Positions 25,601 to 36,198 are shown, counted from the first letter of the stretch. The stretch is 64,000 nt of DNA from Stropharia rugosoannulata (GCA_028532985.1 JANCIK010000005.1:1494501-1558500); one strand, 5' to 3'. The notes: generated by a model from the letters alone, not told the origin. Program-made: numbers and translations.

Positions 25601-25831
25601 TCCTGAAGATAAATTCCAGCGCGGCGGAGTGCGGAAATAGCGGAATCAAACGTATTCGGAAGTCAGTCAGCTACATGTCACAAGATCGAGCTGTTCTTTT
25701 CACTAAGGTCTTTATTTCTATTTGGAATCGACTTCGCATACAGAAGATGGAGAGAGTAAGTAAATAGTCAGTAATGTATATTAGACTCAGCAACTGCTTT
25801 GAATAAACAGTTCATTCTTATGGTGGCCTAA
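22634..25831 (+). CDS. KDZ-type transposase with cysteine clusters
   Basis: DDE-class transposase of the Kyakuja-Dileera-Zisupton group found in basidiomycete genomes. The N-terminus is acidic with basic QKKPRVH. The middle part carries cysteine clusters (SCPCSS, CPSCP, MCMKCGP) and the block IFDGVTLAFNRKNLL, resembling CxC modules linked to KDZ elements. The C-terminal core has YPKFPNDSGADK, GGLMCVWCTHSVCYGFHCIP, KMIVYDFACALQPYC, FVIDTFHSAGHTKCGH and INSSAAECGNSGIKRIRKS. The Asp residues in VYDF and VIDTFH with Glu in AAEC fit a DDE triad. The last exon joins at 25811 and ends in FILMVA. The frame changes near 24470-24564: a weak GTCC..TAG intron restores it, or there is a frameshift. About 950 residues. 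Confidence 0.8.
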
Positions 25832-25906
25832 AAATGGCACGCATGCACAGGATCATCGATCAGAGGGGACGGTTTGGGGACAGTAAATGTGTACAGTCGA
25901 CATACC

Positions 25907-26593
25907 GTTCCTAGTGAGCGGCGTGCACACACATGATCACCGTTCACTGGGAACGGTGTGGGGCATACGGTCTACATACCGTTCACTGGGAACGGTGCGC
26001 GCATACGTGCAACATACCGTTCACTGGGAACGGTATGCGTGTACGGTCGACATATCGTTCCCAGTGAACGGCATGCGTGTACGTTTGACATACCGTTCAC
26101 TGGGAACGGTATGCGTGTACGTTTGACATACCGTTCACTGGGAACGGTATGCGTGTACGTTTGACATACCGTTCACTGGGAACAGTATGCGCGTACGTTT
26201 GACATACCGTTCACTGGGAACGGCATGCACATACGGTCGACATATCGTTCCTAGTGAACGGCATGCGCGTACAGTCGACATACCGTTCACTGGGAACGGT
26301 ATGTGCGTACAGTCGACATACTGTTCCTAGTGAACGCGCAAACATGATCACCGTTCACTGGGAACGGTGTGCGCATACGGTGTACATACCGTTCACTGGG
26401 AACAGTGTGCGCATACGTTGTACATACCGTTCCTAGTGAACGGTGTGCGCGTACGGTGTACATACCGTTCACTGGGAACGGTGTGCGCATACAGTGTGCA
26501 TACCGTTCCTAGTGAACAGTGTGCGCATACGGTGTGCATACCGTTCCTAGTGAACAGTGTGCGCGTACGGTCGACATATTGTTCACTGGGAAC
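25907..26593. repeat. 38-bp satellite array centred on GTTC-N5-GAAC
   Basis: About 18 units at a nearly constant 38-bp period, starting at 25907 (degenerate), then 25942, 25981, 26019, 26057, 26095, 26133, 26171, 26209, 26247, 26285, 26323, 26353, 26391, 26429, 26467, 26505, 26543 and 26581. The typical core is ACCGTTCACTGGGAACGGT, flanked by TATGCG or GTGTGCGC. Some units carry the core in reverse (spacer CCAGT or CTAGT) while the flanks keep their orientation. Open frames on both strands here are artefacts of the repeat. Confidence 0.92.
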
Positions 26594-26645
26594 GGTATGC
26601 GCGTACTCCACCCATCAGCACGTTCGACATAATAGGGGCCCAAAT

Positions 26646-26808
26646 GTTCCCAAAGAACACTGCACTCAATGTATCCAAATCATTACCATGTCTTAGCAAG
26701 GGACACTCAGTGGGGGACACTGAGTCTTCCCCCAGTAATGCTGTTCTCCAAATGCAAAGCAAAGTTATGCTTTGCACGACTCGTCTGTACATTTGTATAT
26801 ATACAAAT
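26646..26808. repeat. Right-edge dyad and perfect palindromes
   Basis: The final dyad GTTCCCAAAGAAC is at 26646-26658. A near-inverted repeat ACTCAGTG...ACTGAGT follows at about 26704-26724, then TGCAAAGCA-AAGTTA-TGCTTTGCA at 26753-26776, and a perfect 18-bp palindrome ATTTGTATATATACAAAT at 26791-26808. Stacked dyads of different sequence are found at ends or stem-forming regions of mobile DNA, so this may be the right border. Confidence 0.6.
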
Positions 26809-26810
26809 TA

Positions 26811-27426
26811 TTTCATGGACTATTGGTAACACTCGGTGAAAGCACGCCAATGGCAACATGATGACAAATTCTCAATTTGCCGGCCAGGTGTGCTGGAGCT
26901 GACCAGAACGGTGTGCACTCCTTCCTTCGTACCGGGGTGTTCCGTATGTTTTGTACTATTGTCCTTAGCCCAGATCTATAAAGCTATATAAGCCTGTCAT
27001 GACATCACGATTTTCTGATTATCCTTTTCCACGTGTTGACAATCACGCCCAAACTTCAAAGAGGACTCTATTTGTGGCACCAGGCACATGCGGCAGTGCT
27101 CTAATTACGATGTACTAGTTGAATACTAGGCCTTCTTCCCTCACCCTACACCGCTATCATTCTCCACTCTACCCGCGCCCAATCCGCGCCCTTCTAAAGC
27201 TCAGAATTGTGTTCACACCCACTCATTTGGCTGTCCTCATCCTACTTGATTTCTGCGACTTCCTTCGCTCTTCCCAATTGGCTAAGATTGTCTAAGCCCA
27301 CGACACATAGAGTCAGGACATCTGAAGAATCCATTGATTGTATTGTTAAGAAGTCCTGTTACGACCGTTCTTAACAGCAGATTACCGCTATCATTTTATC
27401 TTCCGTAGGATTCATTACTGGAGACT
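26811..27426. other. Intergenic; Rim13 promoter side
   Basis: No gene seen. A TATA-like CTATATAAGCC lies near 26983, about 440 bp before the Rim13 start, and the region 27120-27250 is pyrimidine-rich. Normal unique sequence resumes here after the repeat island. Confidence 0.5.
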
Positions 27427-30400
27427 ATGAACGATAAAGTGTCTCCATCCGAGCGCGATGCAGAGGTCTGCTATGCCATAGTTATACACCGACATGTATT
27501 CTAATTTGCTCACAGACTGCATCCAGCAACGCCCTGAAGGCAGAGTACGCGAAGGAATACGATCAAGCGTTTCGACTGTACCTCAAAGCGGCGGAGGCTT
27601 ATCTCCATCTAAGTCGGTCAATGCACACCACGGATAAAGTTAAACAGCAATGGAAAATAAATGCGGGAAAGTGCTTAGAAAGGGCTGAGAAGATCAAGCG
27701 ATTTGCAGAAACGTCTCGAGGCCAAGCAAACGCGGCCACGAACGCGAGGGCGCTTCAACCGAGCGTTCAGTTAACTCCAATTGGCATAGATCATTTTTCT
27801 CCTCGTAAGAGCGAAAAATCTTCCTACTTTATATATTTTTGAATTGACCGCCAGGCAGAGGAGCAGTTTTATGTTCTCAAGAAGGGAGGCAAAGTTAACA
27901 ACTTATACTTTGAGATATGGGATGATTCCACATCTATGAAGAGTGCATCCAGCAGCATTTTCTCGTAAGTGTCCCTCCTTAGACCAGTTGAACGGTTTAT
28001 AAAGTAACGGACAGTGATCCAGATGGACAGCCAACGCTATCCCCTGAGCAGAAAATAGTTAACGCTGTCTGGCGACGCCCACTGAACAGTCAGCCATCTT
28101 CACCAGCAGTATATACCCCCCGTAAAATTCTGCCACAGCAAATTTTGCAGCACATAGTCACCGATTGCTCAGTCTGTGCTTCGATTTCCGTTTGTCTTGA
28201 ACATGCACAAAGGTTTTCTTCAACTGTCAGTATCCGGTACCAACTTAAACGTATAGTGTGCTTATGCTAGCTTAGCTTGAATCTGGAGTTCGTAAAGGAG
28301 TTCCATTTTCAAGCCTAGTAGAAGGTCGCTACGATGTTCGCGTATATTTCAACGGCATCTGGCGCAGGGTATGCTTCAACCATTTCAGCACATGCACTCA
28401 TTGACCCGCTAATGTTTTAGATAGGTAATCCACTTTCGTCTTCGCATACTTGAGGCACTGAACCGATCAAATGTAGTTGTGGACGACAAGCTGCCTTTTC
28501 ATCCTTCTGAAGAGACACTAATGTGCATGTCAGTGATACCTGATATATCAACTTCACAAAGTACGCCATCACCAGGACCAGATACCTTATGGCCTAGCTT
28601 TTTGGAAAAGGCGGTGTGTCCTTTCCATATCCTCAAGCTGTATATAATTCATAATTAACTTACAATGTCGTGTTAGTATATGAAACTAAGGGGTGGTTAT
28701 GACTTCCCTGGATCGTCAGTACACTAAATGATCCTAGGTTTTCGACACTGACATCTATCTCAGAAACTCGAGCATTGACCTACAGTAAGATCTCAATATT
28801 ACCTTGTTTTGTTATTCATTTAATTTACAAAATCAGTGCACTAGCCGGATGGATTCCAGAACATGTTGACTTGCAAGGGTGAATCTCACTGGTTCTCCTG
28901 AACATGTTGTATCCGTGCTTACTGAATAATAGCTCTTCATTCGAGCGAGAGAAGACTTGGGAAAGGATTAAGACGGGATTCTCATCTGGTTAGTAGATGA
29001 AAATATCAATAAACTTTTCTAAAATTTGGCACCACAGGGAAATGCGTGGTTACGCTTGGAACTGGGCCTTCTCCTTACATTCTATGGAGAAATACGCCCC
29101 TACTTCAATCACATAGCTACGCTGTTATAGGCATGTTTTCTTCATAACCGTCCCATGCAATAATCTAAGCAATTTTCTAGATGTACACGAGACGGCAGAG
29201 GGAGACCGAATTCTCAATGTGTTAAATTCATGGGTTACCCCGTCGGAAGGTGGTCCCGAATATGCCAGTAAGCGCTCACTTCAAATCGATGTCTTCAAAT
29301 TCAGTGTTTTATGTATGAATAGAAGAGCTACGCATACCATGGGCAGAAGTTCTCAACACTTTTGACGGGGTTTACCTCAGTTGGGATCCCCAAATTTGGC
29401 ATAACACCCTCACTTTTCATGGGTAACACATTCAACCTGAACCTTGAATCCAGATTCTAAAACACGGTAACAGGATGTGGAAGAGAAGTCTAGAAGACGA
29501 AGAAGGCACTCGTCAGGTTCAAATCAAATACGATTGTTCTGGCACAGCGGAAGAAATATGGATTTTGTTGACGAGGCATGTTACAGACACATCTAGAACT
29601 ACAGATTTTATCTCTCTGAGAGTGGATTTGGATGACGATCAAGTTCCTGCTGCAATTCTAACAGAAAACCAACGAGTTCTGTCTTCAAAGGTATTAATGC
29701 CTGATCAGATGCAATTCACGACTAAATATTTTGTAGGGCACGTATACTAACAGTACTCACATACTAGTGTGTCTACTAACTCTTCTTTTCTGATAAACTG
29801 TCGTGCTGACCCTTGTTCAGGTCAGAAAGAAAATCCCCCAATTTCAGCTCTCTGGGATACTGTCTGTATCTGTGTCATATGACGGTAACGCAAGAGAAGT
29901 AGGCTTCACTCTTACTGCGTACTCTAGCAAAAGCACGGGTATTGCATGGATGGAAAATAAAACGATTCCACCTTACACAAACATGGTGGGCATCCTCCTT
30001 TACTCTAATCTGCTTCGGCCTAATCCGCTCTATGGTAGATCAAGACCACATTCACTTCTAAAACTTCTGGTGGCAATTGCATGTATCCGACGTTTATGAA
30101 CAATCCTGAATGGGAATTGGTCATTCCCCCGGACGCTCGACTGGGTAGTAAGGCAAGGCTGTCTTTGGATCTGCAGGCTAGTAGAGAAACACCAGTGAAT
30201 GTTGCAGTAGTCTGGTCGCAGAATCAAAGAGTTACCGAGTGAGTCTTTTTCGCTGGAAAAGATAGAATATCTGCCAACAACATACAGATTGTTGGAAAAA
30301 GATCTGGTCGCTACTTCAGGCGCATACAATTATGGATCGGCCCATGTTACAAAAACTGTCAATGGTATGTGAAGGTACAATAACACACCGATGATAAATT

Positions 30401-31077
30401 TACCAACAACATCGTTAGCTGGAACCTATGTCATAATTCCCTCTGCATTCGAACCTCATCACTTAGGGCCATTTTCGTTGAAGGTGGACTCCTCTATTCC
30501 CTTTACATTGAAGTCCATAGCTCAAGAAGGAGCGGGCATGTATTGCAAAACTATACGTGGCACCTGGTAGTCTTTTCCCCACCGTGACAAAATCGGGTTC
30601 TTATTTGTCTTACAATTAGGGAGGATGAAACTGCGGGAGGCGCCCCATCGTTCAATAAATACATCAAAAATCCTACTTATGAACTCATCGTACCATCCGC
30701 TACGCAAATGAAGTAAGCAAGTTATATACCATAACATTCTTAGAAGCTTATCCTCGAACTTCAGGATACGTCTTCAATGCCTGCAGCATTCTAGCGTCAT
30801 TCCCCTCAACGTCGCGGTTTACTCGGACCACGGGGGTGATGTCTCGACCTCTTTGAGACACCAACAAGTCGCTACCTCTGGAGCGTATAACGACAGCATT
30901 GCAGGTGCAGCAACACCGCAGTTTCCGATTGGCCCCGGAAAGTACTATGTGATTCCGTCAACCTTGAATCCGGGTACAACAGGCGGGTTCAGGATGATGG
31001 TGCACTACAGCGTCTCGAATATTAAAGTCGCCGAGCTCCGCAAGGCTGATCCGGGCCCAAGCAATAGGCAGGTCTAA
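27427..31077 (+). CDS. RIM13: PalB/Rim13 calpain-like cysteine protease
   Basis: In fungi this protease cleaves the PacC/Rim101 transcription factor during alkaline pH signalling at ESCRT-decorated endosomes. The N-terminus has an MIT-like helical hairpin (YAKEYDQAFRLYLKAAEAYL) that binds ESCRT-III. The catalytic part has TDCSVCASISVCLEHAQRF with the nucleophile Cys, LLQSHSYAVIDVHE with the His, and NVLNSWVTP with the Asn. C2L-like beta domains follow (from about 29480 on), the last ending GPSNRQV with TAA at 31075-31077. More than fifteen introns, including a 4-nt exon ATAG at 28421-28424 and a GC-AG intron at 29131-29180. All three catalytic positions are present, so it should be active. 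Its stop lies 26 bp from the Rit1 stop on the other strand. Confidence 0.88.
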
Positions 31078-31103
31078 TCACTGTATAGCTTGGGTGCTAA
31101 GTG

Positions 31104-32870
31104 TCAGGCCTTGTGGGCGGAAGACCCCCCACGGAAGCCTGTTGGGGTGAGAAGCAACTCGTTTACGCGTTTGAGGACCGAACGGGACGGGTTCGCTTCG
31201 GGCCTACTCTCAATGATCCATTGCAATCGAGTGCGTATCGTTTGTTTGTCTAGACAAGTAATATTAGTATGAATGGCATGAAAGGAGAGAATGATATTAA
31301 GTACCTATTGTGTTGGCACAGGTTGAAGTATACGACCCATCGTCGGTGAAGTAGAGCTGTAGTGCAGCCAGGACAACACCAACACTGCTGTCTTTCCCTG
31401 AATCACAGGCGACACATACATTCTTGCCTTGTTGCAACAATGCACCGATAATTTCCATAGAGCGTGGCAAAATGTTCTGTAGGAAGAGAACTTGGCCTTT
31501 CTTTCCTGATACCATCGGTATGTAGATTTTAGTTTCCGATGAAGGCTTTTCTTCTGCGCTCGGGGATAAGATTATAGAAACAATGTCTCGGTCATTTGGA
31601 GATGTTAGAATCTCTTTGATTGATGCAAGGAGAAGTCGTCCTTTCACCCGTTTCACGGGAGTAGCTGGTTTCTGGGTTGTGCTTACTGATTGCTGAGAGT
31701 CGACGATTTCCCGAACAAGCTGGGGAATGTCCGGTCGCTGAGCGTTTATGAGCCGAGTCCGATTTGCCCAAAACATTTCTGGTGTAAGGCCCTGCAAGAA
31801 ATCGCAAAGGAAGATATTAGTATCAGTTTATTCAAGCAGGTAGATTCGCAGACCATTCCCCACAATTCATGATCATCACCTGATCCTTGAATGTATGAAA
31901 ATCCACCCGTCCGCCTCTCTAGTCCTTGCTTAACTTGTTTGGACGCCGAAACACAGATGACAGGGAAGAATTCGAGCTGTCCATCTTGCATGGCCGGAAA
32001 AACGGGGAACACGGACGTCGCTGGGGTAATCCAGACTGGCCGGAGAGGGCATGGTAGAACGGGGAGAGAGAAAGACGAGTTCTACAATACAAAAGTTGAG
32101 CATGATGTACTGGAATCGGGGATATATGTACCGCAAGATCGGCTGCCCATCCGTCCAGCCGTTGTTCTATTTGGTGATACTCCTGCCGACTGACAGTCTT
32201 CGGAGGGGTGTAGAGAGCGGTGTCCCATTTTGCCTGATTTTGTTCTGCTCGGAGCGCGTGGTGGCGGAGGAGCAGGGCGCGGTTGATAACTGCGCACCAT
32301 ATTGGGACCGTCTTGGATAGAGCGTCTGGGATTCGCTTTCCTGAGCGCGTCGAATCGACTAGGATGAGACTTATAATCGAAGTCAAGTAAGGGAGTTGGT
32401 GTATCTGTGAGAACGCAAGATACCGCACCTATGCCTTTCGATTATCAGGGCGAGAAGGTGCAGATTAGCACGCCTGAGATTGAAGCTCCAGTTGTTCGTG
32501 TGTCCGTCTGTGGATTTGAAGTAGGCCGGGACGGCGGTGGCCTTGAAAACGGGCGTTTGTGTGTCAAAATCATGTATAGGTCATGGGGTAAATCATCTTG
32601 CAACGCACGATGCTTGGATCGGTGTACCATGCCCCACATCGGAGGTTTGCTGTTTTTATATCTGTGAGTGCGCCGATGTGTGGAGAGGCGGAGTATTCAC
32701 GAACGCAAAAGCGGGAAGGAGGGATATGTTTTGTGGATCTGATCAACGAAAAGAACGTCTTCTTCTATGGAGTGGAGGCGATTGAAGATGTCTAGAGATT
32801 CTTTTCTGATGTATTCCAGGGCATTCTCGAAGCTGTTTTGAAATATAGCGTCGTCGACATCCAGAGTCAT
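31104..32870 (-). CDS. RIT1: tRNA A64-2'-O-ribosylphosphate transferase (Rit1)
   Basis: Modifies initiator tRNA-Met at A64 with a ribosyl phosphate so that it is excluded from elongation. The start MTLDVDDAIFQNSFENALEY is the first ATG. Then come KESLDIFNRLHSIEEDVLFV, NLRCGAWYTDP, YFKSTDGHTNNWSFNLRRAN (the family hallmark) and LVDSTRSGKRIPDALSKTVP. The C-terminal phosphatase-like loop is VACDSGKDSSVGVVLAALQL, followed by RLQWIIESRPEANPSRSVLK, ending SSAHKA. Seven or so introns, phases consistent. Head-to-head with the next gene (about 165 bp between starts) and tail-to-tail with Rim13, giving overlapping 3' UTRs. Confidence 0.92.
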
Positions 32871-33036
32871 GCCAGATGATAGCAAGAGCTAACTTTGTCG
32901 CATGACGAAATTGCCTTGTTTGGACATCGTCTCTTGCCTTTTGCCAATCTCTAACAGTATCGTTTTCTTGAGCAACGCATCTGCTCTGTGACCCTGCCCG
33001 CTGTACCTCTCAACGTCCGCGGTATATGGCCTCTCC

Positions 33037-33915
33037 ATGGCGGTAGGCTTGCTGTACCTACCAGTAGAGGTCAGTCACTTTGAATCTTTTTGTCAGATTG
33101 AAGGAATGTAACACACCGCTCGCTTTTGTAAAGCTGCTTTACGAGATACAGCTTTTTGCGCTATCCGAAAGCCTCCCCTTTGCCTGCCGACACTTCCACG
33201 ACGTGTTTAAGCATGCGTCTCACTACTTTATCGCGCGGTACATACTAGGCCGCATCTTACGTGGCGCCGATACACCGACGAAGGAAGATGCGTACACACG
33301 AGCCCTGCGCTATCCGATCTGCGATATAAGGGTTGTTAGCGTCCTGGGAAACTACATGAAAGATTTTCGGAAGAGCGGCTCAGCTGTGCCTCTTCCGCGC
33401 CATCTATTCAAGTTCATGCAGTCCCCGGAAGCGGGGTGGACCGAGAACGACCATCCGCTGCCCTTTTTACGTCATCTATATGCGGACCCCAACGTTCCGC
33501 CGCTCGACGCTAATGCGCACGGCTATGCGCTTACAAGGGCAGTTCATGCGCGGTTCGTACCCCTGATTCAGTTTCTCCTCGAGCACAATGCGTCGCCGAA
33601 AAGCAGGAAAAATTTGGCCGTGGAAGTCGCGATACGCCAGAAAGACTTGCAGATGGTCAAACTTCTCGTCGAGAGGACGCAGACGATGAAAAAGAATGGC
33701 AAAAGACGCAAAGTCGACGACAGGGTTAAACTGGATTCCAATCTTTTGCGCGTCGCGGTGATGGCGAATGCACAAGATATTGTGCGATATCTCTATACGG
33801 AGAAGGGTGTCATTCCAGATGTCGAGACTCTGAAAAGACTATCACGCGCTACTGTGAGTTTCCTTAATTATTTATTGTAGTCTTGATGCTGAACATTGAT
33901 ATTTATTTACAGTAA
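33037..33915 (+). CDS. F-box/ankyrin-like repeat protein
   Basis: Exon 1 (33037-33069) encodes MAVGLLYLPVE and is joined to LLYEIQLFALSESLPFACRH, giving an F-box-like start LPVELLYEIQLFALSESLPFAC. The body has ankyrin-like helical pairs (ALTRAVHARFVPLIQFLLEH, then LAVEVAIRQKDLQMVKLLVE, then LLRVAVMANAQDIVRYLY). The last intron ends directly before the stop TAA (33913); read-through would stop at 33880. About 270 residues. Such proteins commonly act as substrate adaptors of SCF ligases; the substrate is unknown. It shares a short divergent promoter with RIT1. Confidence 0.75.
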
Positions 33916-34734
33916 TATAGTGCTAGAAAAGTATTTTGCGTTCCTAAGCATTTGTTTGATTAGAACATATAAGGCCTCTCGAAGTAATCAGCCATATCTA
34001 GGAGGTCGCTCACCCGTACTTCAGGACATGTTCTGTCCGCTTAGGTTCCATCTCGCAGGATGAATTGGAATGGCCGCACACAAATATGTGTAGGCACAGC
34101 CTGCCAAGTGCCCATACTCCAATTCTCTCAGCACGCGGCATAGCAACCTCAAGGAAGCGTCTTCTGAAAATGCATGCACTGACATGGCATTGGTGACTGC
34201 TTGCATGAAGAAAATGTTATGAATGTGAATGGGATGAGGTTAATTAGATTCAAGTGCTTTTGTTTATTCGCTTGTTGTAACGATGCCCATGATGACGCTG
34301 AAATCGCATTGTCGTAACTAACCGTACGCTGCGAAAATAAATGATATACAGAAGCTCTTTCCATAGCTGGACAGACTTTACTTCTCATGCACTACCATTC
34401 TTAACAGCAGTTCCTCTTGGCTGCGTTTATCAGATCTGAAAATAGAAACGGAAAGCCGATGTTGCTGCAAAAATGCGAGAACCCCGGAACAACTTTTTTG
34501 TGAGTCATTATGACCGACGCAAAGTCAAATTTTTTCTGGTGTCGATGTTGAAGCGACATCTATATGTCCATGTATTGGGAGATACTGTGTACAGTAAGAC
34601 TGTTAGCCGGTAGCAGAAAAGATCGGAATTGACAATACAAGCGCAATAAAACAACAGAGAATATGATATCAAAGAATCGTTAGAAATGCTCGTACTATGG
34701 TGAAATGGCCGAATACCAAGGGCAGATGAACTCA
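33916..34734. other. Intergenic, no gene seen
   Basis: Downstream of both the ankyrin-like gene and eIF1A, which converge here. Small open frames at 34021-34206, 34149-34388 and 34508-34735 on the minus strand are AT-rich and lack motifs; the last overlaps the eIF1A 3' end. Confidence 0.55.
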
Positions 34735-35377
34735 TTAGATGTCATCGATATCAACCTCGCCTTCGTCGCCGAACTCGAACGTGCACTCTCCGTCTTCCTC
34801 GCCAAAGGTATCAGTTTCGTTGATTTTAGCGTTTTCGGGCAGCTCCCCGTATGCTTTCACTGCGGGACATCGTTCAGCGGGACATCGTAGTAGATAGTAC
34901 ACCAATACGCACGATTCCGGGCCTCGTCTGCAGTGTATTTGACGATGACATCGGCCTTGTCGTCCTGGAAATCTCGCAGGGAGAGCAGAACGATATCTCC
35001 TTGGTTAATCCAGACCTGAAATGACGCAAGTGAGCTGGGTTTCTCCTATATTATATGGTAGCGCTCGCCTTTTTCCTCATCTTGCCGCGGATATGTGCTA
35101 ACCGCTTCTCGCCATCGAAACATTGGGCCTCTAGGCGCCCGTTTCCGAGCATTTTGATTACTTGGGCGTACTCCTGGCCATCCTCACGGAAGACGAGCTC
35201 GCGCTTGTCATCGTCGTTCTCGTTTTTTCCACGTCTCCTGTTTTTACCACCCTGGTGGGGAATCAGGCTGAGAAGGACGTCCTGTAGCTTATTCTACCGA
35301 CCTTTCCCTTATTCTATACACAATATATTAGTAAATGGAAGATGATCGAAGTAGGGCAAGCCACGCACCTTAGGCAT
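34735..35377 (-). CDS. TIF11: Translation initiation factor eIF1A
   Basis: Binds the 40S A site and promotes scanning and start-codon selection. Exon 1 is 9 nt (MPK, 35369-35377) and exon 2 is 12 nt (NKGK, 35302-35313). Exon 3 reads [20 protein letters not shown], then [20 protein letters not shown] with the OB-fold. A GC-AG intron (35016-35068) follows RGKMRKK; then [20 protein letters not shown], and after the last intron [20 protein letters not shown] and an acidic tail ending DIDDI. About 145 residues, the normal length. Identification is essentially certain. Confidence 0.95.
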
Positions 35378-36198
35378 TCTGAGCGATTGGGCAGAGGTTT
35401 ACCCTGTGATATGAGCGCAACTACTATCCAAGGATAGTGTAATGTGAAGCTACTGTTGCCCGTCTAGCAGAGGAAACTCAATGGATCGATGAATGCGGGC
35501 GTGTTATCAAATCTTACTCACCCTGCCAGCCCTATTTACAGACGTTTGTACCCAATCTTGCTGACAAATCTCTTCACCCACGGAGTCCATGAAAAGTCCA
35601 TGTCAAAGTCAAGTCACAGTCCATGTCCTCCCAACAACCTCCCAATGTCCTCCTGAGCCACTTCCTCAATCCTTGACATACTCACGTCTCAATCGGAATG
35701 GATATGGACTGCTGTGCTCCACTTGAATACCATTAAACGACTGCATAATGTCTCCAAAGCGCTCAACTGCGCTGTCAACGCCCTTTCAATTATCTTTCAT
35801 GCTGTTGTAATGCCGGTATTCTTTCGTGGGGCTCGGGATCAAACAGCGCCGAAACCAAATCCTGCAATCTAGTCAACATTGTCAAATGCAATATAGCAGC
35901 TTTGCCTCTATTGTGTTTGCCAACTCGTTGTCGTATACTCTTTCCTGGTCAATGGTTTCCACGTTGGCTTGCAGCTGAACTTTTGCTTTTCGTATTTGCG
36001 AATTCAGTATCCAGTTTAATAATAGTCTTGTTACTGCGAAGACCTTGACAACTTTATGGAGCACCAACCATTCTTGATACTCCTCTTCAGCTCCTCCCAG
36101 CGTCTAATAAAAGATGTTCAGTGACATGGGTACCGAACAAGTCCTCTATATATACTCGGCGAATATCCATGTTACTCCTCATTTTACGCACCTCAACT
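35378..36198. other. Intergenic, no supported gene
   Basis: Lies between the divergent eIF1A and CorA-like genes. A 61-codon open frame at 35882-36067 (-) has a helical, charged composition but no homologous motif I recognise, no upstream gene context and no clear promoter, so it was not called. Confidence 0.5.

Larger units (their letters stand above)
11740..26810. mobile_element. Putative large KDZ-family mobile element or accessory island
   Basis: This block is bounded by the conserved MFS transporter and the Rim13 calpain gene. It holds six genes: four small or middle-sized + strand genes, one - strand coiled-coil gene and a KDZ-type transposase. Its non-coding DNA is marked by the 13-bp dyad GTTC-N5-GAAC: I counted 45 exact copies by eye, dense arrays at both ends, none inside exons. 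No target-site duplication or terminal inverted repeats were identified, so the borders are approximate. The composite nature is inference from the transposase, repeats and unknown cargo. Confidence 0.5.

Noticed and set aside
11757..26658. Dyads as heat-shock elements
   Set aside because: Heat-shock elements need nGAAn units in contiguous 5-bp steps (TTCnnGAA). Here the gap between TTC and GAA is always five bases and the outer G/C is fixed, so the geometry differs.
25887..26696. Several open frames on both strands with Thr/His/Val-rich repeats
   Set aside because: They are translations of the 38-bp satellite (period not a multiple of three, readable in several frames and both strands) and carry no domain.
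11740..26810. Starship-type element
   Set aside because: No tyrosine-recombinase captain (DUF3435-like) was seen; the transposase is of DDE/KDZ type.
35882..36067. 61-codon open frame on the minus strand between eIF1A and the CorA-like gene
   Set aside because: No recognised motif, promoter or conserved context; chance is likely.
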